A DNA stretch of 64,000 nucleotides from Cellvibrio sp. OA-2007 (lineage in GTDB: Bacteria > Pseudomonadota > Gammaproteobacteria > Pseudomonadales > Cellvibrionaceae): contig NZ_BBUL01000087.1 in the NCBI RefSeq assembly GCF_000953825.1, positions 1 to 64,000 of the forward strand, written 5' to 3'. A program made the position numbers and the translations under genes. Under the pieces are notes generated by a model that made no database searches, was not told the origin of the DNA, and saw nothing but the letters and a program-made list of their open reading frames with translations. Position 1 is the first letter of the stretch; each line of letters opens with the position of its first letter. Shown here piece by piece: positions 18,849-28,858 of this stretch.

Positions 18849-21269
18849 TTAGTGGGTGCTCAGGCGATTATCGCTTTCTGTGGTCTTTTGTGCGGCCTTC
18901 TCCAGTGCTCGATATTCTTCATCACTCAGTGGCTTAGGACTGGACTGCAAGGCGATCGCCAAAACCTCATCGATCCACTTAACAGGCTTGACTATGAGAT
19001 CAGCTTTAATGTTATCGGGAATCTCTTTTAAGTCTCGCTCATTTTCCGCAGGGATAATCACAGTTTTAATCCCGCCCCGATGAGCAGCCAAGAGCTTTTC
19101 TTTCAACCCGCCAATGCGCAAAACTTCACCGCGCAAAGTGATCTCGCCTGTCATTGCCACGTCCGCTCGTACTGGTATACCTGTCTGCACAGACACTAAT
19201 GCCGTGCACATAGCAATGCCTGCACTCGGGCCGTCTTTAGGTGTAGCACCTTCAGGCACGTGAATATGAATATCTACTTTTTCATGATGATCAGGAGCAA
19301 TACCCAACGCTTGGCTACGAGAGCGAACTACAGTCAAAGCAGCTTGGATCGACTCCTGCATCACATCACCCAGTGAACCCGTTTTTATTATGCGTCCTTT
19401 ACCAACAACAGCCGTAGCCTCAATTGTCAGCAATTCGCCGCCAACCTGAGTCCAGGCAAGTCCGGTTACTTGACCAATCTGGTCTTTACTTTCCGCCTTG
19501 CCAAAATCGAACTTGCGAACACCTAATAAGCTTTCTAAAGCATTAGCATCAATTAAGTCGGCACTAGCTTTATTGCCCTTAACATGAAGGGTCACCACTT
19601 TGCGGCAAATTTTGGCAATTTCTCGCTCCAACCCTCTTACGCCAGCCTCGCGCGTGTAATAACGGATGATATCGCGAATGGCATCGGTACCTATATTGAT
19701 CTCCGAATCCTTCAGACCATTTGCTTTCATTTGTTTTGGTATTAAATAGCGCAAAGCAATATTTAATTTTTCGTCTTCGGTGTAGCCTGGAATACGAATA
19801 ACTTCCATTCTATCTAGCAACGGGCCAGGAATATTCATTGAGTTTGACGTACAAACAAACATGACATCCGAAAGGTCATAGTCAACTTCTAGATAGTGAT
19901 CGCTAAAGTGGCTATTTTGTTCGGGATCCAATACCTCTAACAGCGCCGATGCTGGATCTCCGCGATTATCCATACCCATTTTGTCAATTTCATCTAGCAA
20001 AAAGAGAGGATTTCTTACGCCTACTTTCGCCATTTTTTGGATAAGTTTGCCAGGTAAAGAACCGATATAAGTTCTTCTGTGGCCGCGTATTTCAGCTTCA
20101 TCGCGCACACCACCCAATGCCATGCGTACAAATTCACGATTGGTAGCACGCGCTACGGATTCACCGAGCGAGGTCTTCCCTACACCAGGAGGGCCCACCA
20201 AACACAAAATAGGACCTTTTACTTTTTTAACCCGCTGTTGCACAGCCAAGTATTCCAAGATGCGCTCTTTCACCTCTTCAAGACCAAAGTGATCTTTATT
20301 CAGCACTTCTTCTGCGCGAGCGAGGTCGTGACGCACCTTACTTTTTTTACTCCAAGGTACTTTAATCATCCAGTCAATGTACGCGCGCAAGACAGATGCC
20401 TCCGCCGACATTGGCGACATCATTTTTAATTTATTTAATTCTGCTCTTGTTTTTTCTGCTGCATCTTTTGGCATTGAAGCGGCTGCAATTTTCTTTTCCA
20501 GTTCGTCTGCTTCACTAACTTCTTCACCTAATTCGCCCAATTCTTTTTGAATAGCCTTGATTTGCTCATTCAAATAATATTCGCGTTGACTTTTTTCCAT
20601 TTGTTTTTTAACACGGCCGCGAATTTTCTTTTCAACATGAAATAGATCAACTTCCGCATCCATAAGATCTAAAAGATGCTCTATACGCGCGTGAATATCC
20701 GCCATTTCCAGAATGGATTGTTTTTTAGGTAAATCAAGCGACATATGAGCCGCTATAGTATCCGCTAAGCGCCCTGGCTCATCGATCCCTGAGAGTGACG
20801 TGATAACCTCTACCGGCACTTTTTTACTGAGGTTTACATATTGCTCAAACTGACCAATTGCAGATGCAATTAACGCGCGCGCTTCTGCGCCTTCAATCGG
20901 ACTACTGGGAATGACATCCACAGTGGCTTTAAAAAATCCGTCAGCCTCCTCGATGGACTCTATATTGGCTCTTTCGCGCCCTTCAATTAATACCTTAACC
21001 GTCCCATCAGGAAGTTTCAGCAATTGAAGGATGGAGGCGATTGTACCTATGCTGTATAAATCCTCAGCTTGAGGCTCATCTTGCTGTGGATTTTTTTGCG
21101 CCACCAGTAGAACCTGTTTATCGCTAGCCATAGCGCGCTCAAGCGCCTCAATCGACTTACCACGACCAACAAATAGTGGGGTTACCATGTGCGGATAAAC
21201 AACCACATCACGCAATGGCAGCAGGGGAATTTCTGTTATATGGGATTCGTGTAGAGTTTCAGCGACCAT
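18849..21269 (-). CDS. lon: ATP-dependent protease Lon
   Basis: An 806-residue LonA protease that degrades misfolded and selected regulatory proteins in the cytosol. Order: N-terminal substrate-binding LAN domain (about 14-210, IPLLPLRDVVVYP), coiled-coil region, AAA+ module (Walker A GPPGVGKTS, about residue 360, and LLDEIDKMG), then the C-terminal serine protease with catalytic Ser in DGPSAG and the dyad Lys further on. GAGAGGAACC precedes the ATG. It is separated from clpX by a strong terminator and has a sigma-32-like promoter of its own. Length is normal. Confidence 0.97.
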   Translation of the reverse strand: MVAETLHESHITEIPLLPLRDVVVYPHMVTPLFVGRGKSIEALERAMASDKQVLLVAQKNPQQDEPQAEDLYSIGTIASILQLLKLPDGTVKVLIEGRERANIESIEEADGFFKATVDVIPSSPIEGAEARALIASAIGQFEQYVNLSKKVPVEVITSLSGIDEPGRLADTIAAHMSLDLPKKQSILEMADIHARIEHLLDLMDAEVDLFHVEKKIRGRVKKQMEKSQREYYLNEQIKAIQKELGELGEEVSEADELEKKIAAASMPKDAAEKTRAELNKLKMMSPMSAEASVLRAYIDWMIKVPWSKKSKVRHDLARAEEVLNKDHFGLEEVKERILEYLAVQQRVKKVKGPILCLVGPPGVGKTSLGESVARATNREFVRMALGGVRDEAEIRGHRRTYIGSLPGKLIQKMAKVGVRNPLFLLDEIDKMGMDNRGDPASALLEVLDPEQNSHFSDHYLEVDYDLSDVMFVCTSNSMNIPGPLLDRMEVIRIPGYTEDEKLNIALRYLIPKQMKANGLKDSEINIGTDAIRDIIRYYTREAGVRGLEREIAKICRKVVTLHVKGNKASADLIDANALESLLGVRKFDFGKAESKDQIGQVTGLAWTQVGGELLTIEATAVVGKGRIIKTGSLGDVMQESIQAALTVVRSRSQALGIAPDHHEKVDIHIHVPEGATPKDGPSAGIAMCTALVSVQTGIPVRADVAMTGEITLRGEVLRIGGLKEKLLAAHRGGIKTVIIPAENERDLKEIPDNIKADLIVKPVKWIDEVLAIALQSSPKPLSDEEYRALEKAAQKTTESDNRLSTH

Positions 21270-21317
21270 TGGTTCCTCTCTATTTCAAAAAGGCAACTAA
21301 CACCTTGCCATAAAACA

Positions 21318-21347
21318 AGATTGGGGTCTAAAACAGAGAATTACAAG
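21318..21347 (-). promoter_or_regulatory. heat-shock (sigma-32-like) promoter of lon
   Basis: On the minus strand CTTGTAA (21341-21347), 14 bp, then CCCCAATCT (21318-21326) closely resembles the sigma-32 consensus CTTGAAA with a CCCCAT-type -10. It lies between the clpX terminator and the lon start codon, with a leader of about 40 bases. lon is a known sigma-32 target in E. coli. Confidence 0.65.
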
Positions 21348-21363
21348 TTATTGAACCACAAAA

Positions 21364-21397
21364 ACCAAAAAGAGCGCTCATGTGCGCTCTTTTTGGT
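21364..21397. terminator. strong terminator after clpX
   Basis: Perfect 14-bp arms ACCAAAAAGAGCGC and GCGCTCTTTTTGGT surround a six-base loop. A-rich and T-rich flanks make it functional on either strand. It insulates lon from clpP-clpX. Confidence 0.85.
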
Positions 21398-21424
21398 CAT
21401 GAAGATTAATAGTTGATCGCACAA

Positions 21425-22723
21425 TTAATCTTCTGCAGCTGCTTTTGCCGGTTTGTCGTTATTTTCATAAACCAATAAAGGCTCAGCTTCACCCTTAATA
21501 ACAGACTCATCGACAACAACCTTAACTACATTTTCTTCGGATGGAATCTTATACATAGTGTCAAGCAAGACCGACTCCATAATTGATCTCAAGCCACGAG
21601 CACCCGTTTTACGCTCCAACGCACGCTCCGCAACAGCATCCAATGCATCACTACGAAAATCAATTTGTACGCCTTCCATTTCAAATAACCGTCCATACTG
21701 TTTAGTGAGCGCATTACGCGGCTCAGTCAGTATCTGAATTAGAGCCGCTTTATCGAGCTCATCCAATGTAGCTATTACAGGTAAACGTCCCACGAACTCG
21801 GGAATAAGCCCATAACGAACAAGATCTTCTGGCTCTAAATCTTGCAGTGTCTGGCCAAAGTTCCGCTTCTCATCTTTACTTTTCACTTCTGCACTAAATC
21901 CAATACCGCCTTTTTCGGAGCGGTCGCGGATAACTTTGTCCAGGCCAGCAAAAGCTCCACCGCAAATAAACAAAATATTTGAGGTATCTACCTGCAAAAA
22001 CTCTTGTTGCGGATGCTTGCGGCCACCCTGAGGCGGCACGGAAGCAACAGTACCTTCAATAAGCTTCAGTAGCGCTTGCTGCACACCTTCGCCTGAAACA
22101 TCACGAGTAATTGAAGGGTTGTCTGATTTGCGAGAAATTTTGTCAATTTCGTCAATGTAGACAATGCCTTGCTGTGCTTTTTCTACATCGTAATCACATT
22201 TTTGCAGTAATTTTTGGATGATATTCTCAACATCCTCACCAACATAACCCGCTTCAGTAAGCGTAGTTGCATCTGCAATTGTGAAAGGCACATCAAGCAA
22301 TCGAGCCAAGGTCTCTGCCAGCAATGTCTTACCACTACCTGTTGGGCCAACTAACAAAATGTTACTTTTACCTAGCTCAATCGTTTCTTTATCTTTGCCT
22401 GCTTTCCCGGCAAAACGAAGACGTTTGTAATGGTTGTACACAGCCACAGCCAATACTTTTTTCGCTCGTTTTTGACCAATGACATACTGGTCAAGAATTG
22501 CCGATATCTCATGCGGCTTTGGAAGTTTTTCGGAAGCACCTTCAGCAGCGCTTTCCTGAATTTCTTCACGAATAATATCGTTGCAAAGGTCAACGCACTC
22601 ATCGCAAATAAAAACCGATGGACCCGCAATTAACTTGCGGACTTCATGCTGACTTTTACCGCAGAAAGAGCAATACAGCAACTTTCCGTTTTTATCGCCT
22701 GCGTCACTGGTGTGATCGGTCAT
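21425..22723 (-). CDS. clpX: ATP-dependent Clp protease ATPase subunit ClpX
   Basis: A 432-residue AAA+ unfoldase that feeds substrates to ClpP. The N-terminal zinc-binding domain has [11 protein letters not shown] and CDECVDLC. Walker A is GPTGSGKT near residue 120, Walker B is VYIDEIDKI, and the ClpP-docking IGF-type loop reads [10 protein letters not shown] start at the ATG at 22723 because GGAG lies eight bases upstream; an in-frame GTG three codons earlier is the alternative. It follows clpP by about 135 bp, as in most gammaproteobacteria. Confidence 0.97.
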   Translation of the reverse strand: MTDHTSDAGDKNGKLLYCSFCGKSQHEVRKLIAGPSVFICDECVDLCNDIIREEIQESAAEGASEKLPKPHEISAILDQYVIGQKRAKKVLAVAVYNHYKRLRFAGKAGKDKETIELGKSNILLVGPTGSGKTLLAETLARLLDVPFTIADATTLTEAGYVGEDVENIIQKLLQKCDYDVEKAQQGIVYIDEIDKISRKSDNPSITRDVSGEGVQQALLKLIEGTVASVPPQGGRKHPQQEFLQVDTSNILFICGGAFAGLDKVIRDRSEKGGIGFSAEVKSKDEKRNFGQTLQDLEPEDLVRYGLIPEFVGRLPVIATLDELDKAALIQILTEPRNALTKQYGRLFEMEGVQIDFRSDALDAVAERALERKTGARGLRSIMESVLLDTMYKIPSEENVVKVVVDESVIKGEAEPLLVYENNDKPAKAAAED

Positions 22724-22858
22724 TGAACCCACTCCATCTAAATTTCTATATCAATTGTCAGTTTAAAAGATCAAATTCAAGCTGCTCAAAAGTGAATTGT
22801 CACTGGGTCAAGCTTGCGATGCTGATCTGAGTTCGGTTTTACTCTGACAAACAAACAA

Positions 22859-23497
22859 TTATTGAGCTGGCTGTATACGTTTATCGATTACAGCATCAAT
22901 CAAGCCATAATCTTTTGCCTGCTGAGCAGACATAAAGTTATCGCGCTCAGTATCCACCTCTATTTTTTCAATGGGTTGGCCTGAATGAAATGCCATTAAC
23001 TCATTGAGGCGTGAGCGGATCTTCAATATTTCTTGCGCTTGAATGTGTATGTCAGATGCCTGCCCCTGTGCTCCGCCGCTTGGCTGGTGAATCATCACGC
23101 GGGAGTTGGGCAGGCAAAAGCGCTTGCCTTTAGCGCCCGCATTTAACAAAAATGCGCCCATGCTACATGCTTGACCTATGCACATGGTGCTCACATTTGG
23201 TTTTATGAACTGCATAGTGTCATAAATTGACATACCTGCAGTAACTGATCCGCCTGGTGAGTTAATGTACAGATGGATATCTTTATCCGGGTTTTCGGCT
23301 TCCAGAAATAAAAGTTGAGCTACGACTAAATTTGCCATGTAGTCCTCAACGGGACCAACAAGGAATATCACACGCTCTTTAAGCAAGCGTGAATATATAT
23401 CAAATGATCTTTCGCCTCGTGCCGTTTGCTCGATAACAATCGGTACAAGGCCACTATTGATAGGAGATAACAGGGAGTTCATGTGTTGGTATGACAT
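22859..23497 (-). CDS. clpP: ATP-dependent Clp protease proteolytic subunit ClpP
   Basis: A 212-residue serine peptidase that forms the double-heptamer chamber used by ClpX and ClpA. The catalytic triad motifs are clear: [11 protein letters not shown] with the Ser, [10 protein letters not shown] with the His, and the Asp in the TERDNFMSA region. The N-terminal dozen or so residues form the usual short propeptide before [19 protein letters not shown] lies about 12 bases before the ATG, a rather long spacing. It sits between tig and clpX in the standard order. Confidence 0.96.
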   Translation of the reverse strand: MSYQHMNSLLSPINSGLVPIVIEQTARGERSFDIYSRLLKERVIFLVGPVEDYMANLVVAQLLFLEAENPDKDIHLYINSPGGSVTAGMSIYDTMQFIKPNVSTMCIGQACSMGAFLLNAGAKGKRFCLPNSRVMIHQPSGGAQGQASDIHIQAQEILKIRSRLNELMAFHSGQPIEKIEVDTERDNFMSAQQAKDYGLIDAVIDKRIQPAQ

Positions 23498-23635
23498 CGT
23501 GCGTTTTTGTCCTTAAGCGGGCTAATAGCGTCGCCAATGTTGAAAACTATGATTTTTTGACACTACAGAGCTTAACCCGTGATGGGATTATATGCCAGTC
23601 AAATGAGGTAATTTGGAAGGTATTCAGAGAGATGG

Positions 23636-23667
23636 AAGCCGCAAAACAGGCGTTTTGCGGCTTTTTT
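23636..23667 (+). terminator. hairpin with plus-strand T-run between tig and clpP
   Basis: Perfect 12-bp arms AAGCCGCAAAAC and GTTTTGCGGCTT with loop AGGC are followed by TTTT on the plus strand. Read leftward, in the direction of tig and clpP, the stem is followed by CCATC and not by T. It therefore looks like a terminator for rightward transcripts, or a processing or attenuation hairpin in the tig-clpP message. Confidence 0.55.
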
Positions 23668-23673
23668 AAACGA

Positions 23674-24987
23674 TTAGCGCTGAGCGTTAGCCTTGATGAT
23701 TTCATCGTAGCTAGTTTGTACTTCAGCGACTTTGGCTTGCGATAAGATATAGTCCACGACCTGATCTTCCAGCACTGCCGACTCCACCCCAGCCATCAGC
23801 TCCTGATTGCCATTGTAGTACTCAACCACTTCTTTTGGCTCTTGATAAGTTGAAGCAATCTCTTCGATCATAGCTTTTACGCGTTTTGCTTCAGGCTTAA
23901 GTTTGGCAGACTTTACAATCTCACCAACAATTAAACCCAAGGTTACACGACGAGCAGCTTCATCTTGGAACATAGTATCGGGAAGCAAGGATTTAACGTC
24001 AAAGTTTTGTTGTTGTCCGCCAAAACGTTGCATCATTTGATTGCGCAGCACCTGAATCTCATTGGCAACCAACGCTTTGGGCACTTCTGTAGTGTGAGAA
24101 GCAATTAGAGCATCCATTACTTGGCCTTTAACTTTTGCTTTCAGTGCATTGGCCAACTCGCGATCCATGTTTGCTTTTACTTCTTTGCGGAATTGCTTTT
24201 CACCGCCTTTTTCTACACCAAACTTTTGGAAAAACTCTTTCTTTAATTCTGGTAGTTGAGCTTCTGACACACTATTAACGGTGATTGCAAAATCTACCGC
24301 AGCCCCTTTCAGTTATTCAGCCTGATAATCTTCAGGGAAAGTAACTGAAACAACCTTGTTCTCACCTGCTTTCAGACCAACAATGCCTTCTTCAAAACCA
24401 GGAATCATTGATTTCGAGCCGAGCACTAAATTGTGATTATCAGCCTTACCGCCAGCAAACTCAACGCCATCTTTGGTGCCAACAAAATTGATATTAACTT
24501 GGTCGCCATCGGCAGCCGCACGCTCTACAACAGACCAAGAAGCCTGATGCTTGCGCAACACCTCAATCATATTATCGACATCAGTATCAGTCACTTCTGC
24601 TTTGAAGCTGGTGAGCTCGAACGCTGTAAGATCGCTCAATGCAACACTTGGATAAACTTCGAAGGTTGCAATGTATTCAAGATCTTTACCTACAGCCAAC
24701 TGCTTTGGCTGAATGGATGGCTGGCCAGCAGGTTTTACATTTTCTTTTTGTACTGCAGCATAAAAAGAACGGCTAATTACATCACCCACAACCTCTTGAC
24801 GAATGCCAGCACCAAAACGCTGTTTGACGACAGACATTGGCACCTTGCCCTTGCGGAAACCTTTGATGCTTACGTTGCGTGCCGCTTGTTTCAAGCGATT
24901 TTCAACTTCGTTTTCTACTTGCTCTGCGGGCACGCCAACGGTTAAGCGGCGCTCCAATCCAGAAGTCGTTTCGAGTGAAACCTGCAT
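23674..24987 (-). pseudogene. tig: trigger factor, interrupted by an in-frame TAA
   Basis: Together 438 codons, the normal length of trigger factor, the ribosome-bound chaperone for nascent chains. The 5' part (24313-24987, 224 residues) has the ribosome-binding GFRKGKVP signature and most of the FKBP-type isomerase domain, ending FPEDYQAE. A TAA at 24313-24315 follows. The same frame then continues without any shift through LKGAAVDFAITV into the C-terminal chaperone domain (23674-24270 as a separate open frame, with PELKKEFFQKFGV and AYHEP-like TYQEPKEVVEYY). The alignment to E. coli Tig, recalled from memory, keeps exact register with Asn at the stop position. The GTG at 24270 has no ribosome site, so internal restart is doubtful. 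A nonsense mutation (for example CAA to TAA), a sequencing error or readthrough are the options. A good ribosome site (GAGG) precedes the first ATG. Confidence 0.88.
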
Positions 24988-25061
24988 ATATGCCTCGTGA
25001 AATAACTGAAAATCTGTTGCAGTTGATCAAGCACTCTGAAATACAGAATGCTGGGGGAATA

Positions 25062-25146
25062 TGGTGCGGACGGAGAGACTCGAACTCTCACACCTTGCGG
25101 CGCCAGAACCTAAACCTGGTGTGTCTACCAATTTCACCACGTCCGC
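25062..25146 (-). tRNA. tRNA-Leu (anticodon UAG)
   Basis: An 85-base gene with encoded CCA. The acceptor stem GCGGACG pairs with CGTCCGC. The D-arm contains AAATTGGTAGAC, the anticodon loop reads TTTAGGT with anticodon TAG, a long class II variable arm follows, and the T-arm has GAGAG TTCGAGT CTCTC. It reads CUN leucine codons and closely resembles E. coli leuW. It lies 74 bp upstream of tig on the same strand, after the terminator of the preceding gene. U34 of this tRNA is the kind of wobble base modified by the CmoA/CmoB pathway encoded at 44.4-46.1 kb. Confidence 0.97.
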
Positions 25147-25224
25147 TTGGGTCGCCTTCATTACACTAACAAATGAAAGCACTGACTTAATGTTTCGCGC
25201 TCCAACCGATTGATTTTTAATGTT

Positions 25225-25266
25225 TTTTATAAAAATCAGCAGCCCTAGCGCGCGAAGGGTGCTGAT
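25225..25266 (-). terminator. terminator after the DUF6586-like gene
   Basis: On the minus strand ATCAGCACCCT pairs with AGGGCTGCTGAT (one bulge) around a GC-rich loop and is followed by TTTTATAAAAAA. It separates the DUF6586-like gene from tRNA-Leu. Confidence 0.75.
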
Positions 25267-25300
25267 TGTGCCACAGTCATTCTGCAGGTTCAACTTTTTA

Positions 25301-25834
25301 TCAATACTCCGCACTCGTTTCCCGCTGACGCACCACCAGTGCGCGGAAGCTTTCCAACCAGGAAGCTAACAACTCCACAGTTAAGTCGGGCAATTCTTGT
25401 CCCCGAGCTTCCGTTAACTCTACCAAGGCAATTAAATTTTCCTGTCCAAATGCTTTTTTCTCCCTGGGCTTCTCGGGAGATTTAAAAATATGATCATGAT
25501 ACTGAGTCAGCTGACTTAACCATGAATCACTTATCTGGCTAAGCGCTAGCAATTCAGAAGCCTCAGAAGAAACTTTATCGACCTGCTGCAGCGAAGAGAT
25601 TAGATCCTGAATGGAGCGAATAACGGATGGCTTTTTTAGTTGATGATGCTCAGCAAGCTCGCGTAGATAAAAATGCAGTGCCATCATCAGATGGAATACA
25701 GCTGCATCGGCCAAGGCCTGCAATTCAAGTTTGCGCATGCCTTTTGGCTCACCAAGAGAGTTGTTTAATAGGCCGATGGTGGCCCCAGCAAACGCCAACT
25801 TTTGATTTACAAGTGAGAGGTGACTAATTGACAT
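25301..25834 (-). CDS. conserved hypothetical protein (DUF6586-like)
   Basis: A 177-residue, mostly helical soluble protein with no signal peptide or membrane segment. Residues 30-70 (LGEPKGMRKLELQALADAAVFHLMMALHFYLRELAEH) and a C-terminal segment with TVELLASWLESFRALV are its best-marked parts. Similar short proteins lie next to topA in pseudomonads and carry the DUF6586 label, as far as I recall. Function is unknown. It is 66 bp downstream of topA on the same strand, with a 12-bp hairpin between them, and ends at its own terminator. Confidence 0.7.
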   Translation of the reverse strand: MSISHLSLVNQKLAFAGATIGLLNNSLGEPKGMRKLELQALADAAVFHLMMALHFYLRELAEHHQLKKPSVIRSIQDLISSLQQVDKVSSEASELLALSQISDSWLSQLTQYHDHIFKSPEKPREKKAFGQENLIALVELTEARGQELPDLTVELLASWLESFRALVVRQRETSAEY

Positions 25835-25865
25835 AATGCGCGACAGGTTTCAGAACAAGGTAGGG

Positions 25866-25895
25866 GCAGTAGCCATCAGCAAAGATGGCTACTGC
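25866..25895. other. 12-bp hairpin in the topA 3' flank
   Basis: Perfect arms GCAGTAGCCATC and GATGGCTACTGC with a six-base loop lie five bases past the topA stop. No T-run follows on either strand, so intrinsic termination is unlikely. It may stabilise the topA message or mark its processing. Confidence 0.5.
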
Positions 25896-25900
25896 AGAAC

Positions 25901-28522
25901 TTATTTTTGTACTTTCCATTTTCCGCCATCGTAAAACGCCTTCCAGCCCGTAGCCTTACCGTTTACTTCGGTTTGAACATACTGTTCTTTGGTTTTACGG
26001 CTAAAGCGAATAATAGCTTTGTTACCCTCAGGATCTTTTACTGGTGCAGACAACAAAAAGTGGTACTTCGGATCTATTTGATCCTTATGGGGCAGCAACT
26101 CTTCCACCAATGGCGCACGAGTTTCACGATTTTTGGGGAACTGGCTTGCAGCAAGGAACAAGCCTGCAGCACCATCTCGCAAGACATAGTGATCATCCAC
26201 TTTTTCACAGCGCAATTCCGGCATTACAATTGGGTCAACTTTTGGTGGGGCAGCCTCGCCACTCTTCAGCAGCTTGCGCGTGTTTTTACACTCGCTATTG
26301 GTGCAGCCAAAATACTTGCCGAAACGACCTGTTTTAAGCTGCATTTCGCTGCTGCATTTATCACATTCAATAGTTGGCCCCTCGTAACCCTTGAGGCGAT
26401 ATGTACCCTGCTCTACCTCGTATCCAGCGCAATCAGGATTATTGCCACATATATGTAGCTTGCGACTTTCATCCAGCAGGTAGGAGTCCATCGCGGAGTT
26501 ACAAAGCTTGCAGCGATGCTTAGCGCGCAATTGGCGCGATTCCGCCTCTTCATCTGCATCAGCTTCGATAGCCTCATCACCAGAAACCAAATTCATTGTG
26601 TTTTTGCAGCGCTCTTTGGGGGGCAACCCGTAACCTGAACAACCTAAAAAGACACCTGTACTGCCAGTACGAATTTGCATATGGCGGCCACATAGACCAC
26701 AGGCGATGTTTGTATCGGTAGGATCATTTGCTCGCATGCCCTTAGCACTGCTCGACGCCAAGGTCAGTTTTTTACTAAACCCGGTGTAAAACTCGTCCAG
26801 CAATGCACGCCAGTTTTTTCCGCCCTGCGCTACAACATCCAGCGATTCTTCCATATTGGCGGTAAAGCCATAACTCATGAGATCATCAAAACTTTCAACT
26901 AATCGTTCAGTGACAATATCTCCCATCTTTTCAGCGTAAAAACGACGATTTTCCTGCCGCACATAGCCGCGCTCCTGAATGGTAGAAATAATAGATGCAT
27001 AAGTTGATGGTCGGCCAATAGCACGTTTTTCCAGCTCTTTTACCAAGCTAGCTTCAGTATATCGCGCCGAGGGCTTGGTGAAGTGTTGCTGCGGATTAAG
27101 CTTTACCAACGGCAACACTTGGCCAACTTTCATATCTGGCAGCACCACATCTTCATCTTTTTTGGCGACCTGCGGACTGACCTTGGTATAACCATCAAAA
27201 CGAATTACGCGGCCGCGCGTGCGCAACTCGTAATCACCAGCAGTCACTACCACACTAGTACTGGTGTATTCTGCTGGTGTCATTTGGCAGGCAACAAATT
27301 GTTGCCAAATCAAGCCATAAAGACGCTCCGCATCACGCTCCATACCACTTAATTGATTGGGTAATGCATCAACATTTGAGGGGCGAATCGCCTCATGCGC
27401 CTCCTGCGCACCGTCCTTACTGGAATAAAGAATGGGCGACTCAGGCAGGTAGCGTTTGCCGAAGTTTTCTAAAATATGTTCACGACAAGCTTCAACAGCC
27501 TCTTTACTCAAGTTCGTCGAGTCAGTACGCATATAAGTAATGTAGCCCGCCTCATATAAGCGCTGAGCCATCATCATGGTCTTCTTTACCCCAAAGCCTA
27601 AACGGGTACTTGCTGCTTGCTGCAGGGTTGAGGTAATAAAAGGCGCTGAGGGTTTAGATTGCGTGGGTTTATCTTCGCGGCTGATGACTTTATAAGTTGC
27701 GCCCTCTAAGGCACTGACCGCTGTCATCGCCTGGATTTCATTGACGGGTTTAAATGCCTCGTCGCCCTGCTTTTTCACTTCGAAGCTGACGGCCTGATTT
27801 TTATCAGCTTGCAAGTCAGCAAACAGGGTCCAGTATTCTTCAGGGATAAAAGCGCGAATTTCACGCTCTCGCTCAACTACCAGACGTACCGCGACCGACT
27901 GTACGCGCCCTGCAGATAGTCCGCGCGCAACCTTTTCCCACAATAGTGGAGATACCATGTACCCCACAACGCGATCCAAAAAGCGACGCGCTTGCTGGGC
28001 GTCAACACGATTTTGATCAATAGGTCCCGGCGTTTTAAATGCGTTTTGAATCGCCGTTTTTGTGATTTCGTTAAACACAACGCGACGATAGCGGGACTCA
28101 TCGCCGCCGATTGCCTCGCGCAAGTGCCAAGCAATAGCCTCCCCCTCTCTATCCAAGTCGGTTGCGAGATAGACCATGTCAGCTTTTTCGGCGAGCTTTT
28201 TTAACTCATCAACAACTTTCTCTTTGCCCGGGAGAATTTCATATTGGGCTGCCCAACCGTTTTCCGGATCAATGCCCATGCGGTTAATGAGCTGACTTTT
28301 ACTCTTGCTGGCTTGATAAATTGCCTTATCTTCAGGCGACATTTTGCGTGTCGCGGCTGCTTGTTTGGCGCGCTCTTTGGCATCAACTGGCTTGGCACCA
28401 CCACTGGTTGGTAAATCGCGAATATGACCAATACTGGATTTGACGATAAAACCATCACCCAAATATTTATTGATAGTTTTTGCCTTGGCAGGCGACTCAA
28501 CGATAACTAAGGATTTACCCAT
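25901..28522 (-). CDS. topA: DNA topoisomerase I
   Basis: An 873-residue type IA enzyme that relaxes negative supercoils. I start at the ATG at 28522, since the protein then begins [16 protein letters not shown] as in other TopA proteins; the 20-residue upstream extension is not family-like. The Toprim domain carries [16 protein letters not shown]. The catalytic tyrosine lies in [12 protein letters not shown]. From about residue 600 three cysteine-rich zinc-ribbon modules follow (CGLCGRH, CKLCNSA, CDKCSSE), then a basic tail. All active-site motifs are intact. The ribosome site is weak. Confidence 0.96.
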   Translation of the reverse strand: MGKSLVIVESPAKAKTINKYLGDGFIVKSSIGHIRDLPTSGGAKPVDAKERAKQAAATRKMSPEDKAIYQASKSKSQLINRMGIDPENGWAAQYEILPGKEKVVDELKKLAEKADMVYLATDLDREGEAIAWHLREAIGGDESRYRRVVFNEITKTAIQNAFKTPGPIDQNRVDAQQARRFLDRVVGYMVSPLLWEKVARGLSAGRVQSVAVRLVVEREREIRAFIPEEYWTLFADLQADKNQAVSFEVKKQGDEAFKPVNEIQAMTAVSALEGATYKVISREDKPTQSKPSAPFITSTLQQAASTRLGFGVKKTMMMAQRLYEAGYITYMRTDSTNLSKEAVEACREHILENFGKRYLPESPILYSSKDGAQEAHEAIRPSNVDALPNQLSGMERDAERLYGLIWQQFVACQMTPAEYTSTSVVVTAGDYELRTRGRVIRFDGYTKVSPQVAKKDEDVVLPDMKVGQVLPLVKLNPQQHFTKPSARYTEASLVKELEKRAIGRPSTYASIISTIQERGYVRQENRRFYAEKMGDIVTERLVESFDDLMSYGFTANMEESLDVVAQGGKNWRALLDEFYTGFSKKLTLASSSAKGMRANDPTDTNIACGLCGRHMQIRTGSTGVFLGCSGYGLPPKERCKNTMNLVSGDEAIEADADEEAESRQLRAKHRCKLCNSAMDSYLLDESRKLHICGNNPDCAGYEVEQGTYRLKGYEGPTIECDKCSSEMQLKTGRFGKYFGCTNSECKNTRKLLKSGEAAPPKVDPIVMPELRCEKVDDHYVLRDGAAGLFLAASQFPKNRETRAPLVEELLPHKDQIDPKYHFLLSAPVKDPEGNKAIIRFSRKTKEQYVQTEVNGKATGWKAFYDGGKWKVQK

Positions 28523-28644
28523 GGCAGTTAGAAATATCTCTATATTAAAGAAGGCAGTGTAAAGAGTTGAAAAATGCGCCAAACAACCACTTCATCACCC
28601 TGAAGACGGGTTAAACTAGCAGTAAAGGTGCGCATATATAAGTC

Positions 28645-28671
28645 TTGAGCCCCAAGGGGTCAAGCTATAAT
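28645..28671 (+). promoter_or_regulatory. sigma-70-like promoter with internal repeat, facing the 28.9-kb gene
   Basis: TTGAGC (28645-28650), a 15-bp spacer and a perfect TATAAT (28666-28671) point rightward. The spacer lies inside an imperfect inverted repeat, CTTGAGCCCC / AGGGGTCAAG, which could be an operator. The spacer is shorter than the optimum 17. Confidence 0.45.
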
Positions 28672-28688
28672 TTCCAGCATGTCTTATA

Positions 28689-28719
28689 GTAGAGCTTGCA
28701 TAGATACGCAAAGCTCTAC
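28689..28719. repeat. inverted repeat in the topA upstream region
   Basis: Arms GTAGAGCTTGC and GCAAAGCTCTAC pair with one bulge around an eight-base loop. It lies just after the start site predicted from the promoter at 28645-28671, so it would form at the 5' end of that transcript. The left arm shares TAGTAGAGCTT with the repeat upstream of glgB. The rest of the 336-bp gap (28523-28858) shows nothing else I can name. Confidence 0.45.
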
Positions 28720-28858
28720 CTTAAACACTATGTTTTTTTACTTTAAAGGCCATGCATATCTTGTTGTTATATATCATTTTTTTATTTGCCGAATGCTTAT
28801 GGACAAGAAACCGATAAAAACCTGAAACCCAACTTACCTTGCCCCAGTAGATTTCCGC

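Noticed and set aside
23491-23745. 84-residue plus-strand frame across the tig-clpP gap
   Set aside because: It runs through a hairpin and antisense into tig; composition and ending are not protein-like.
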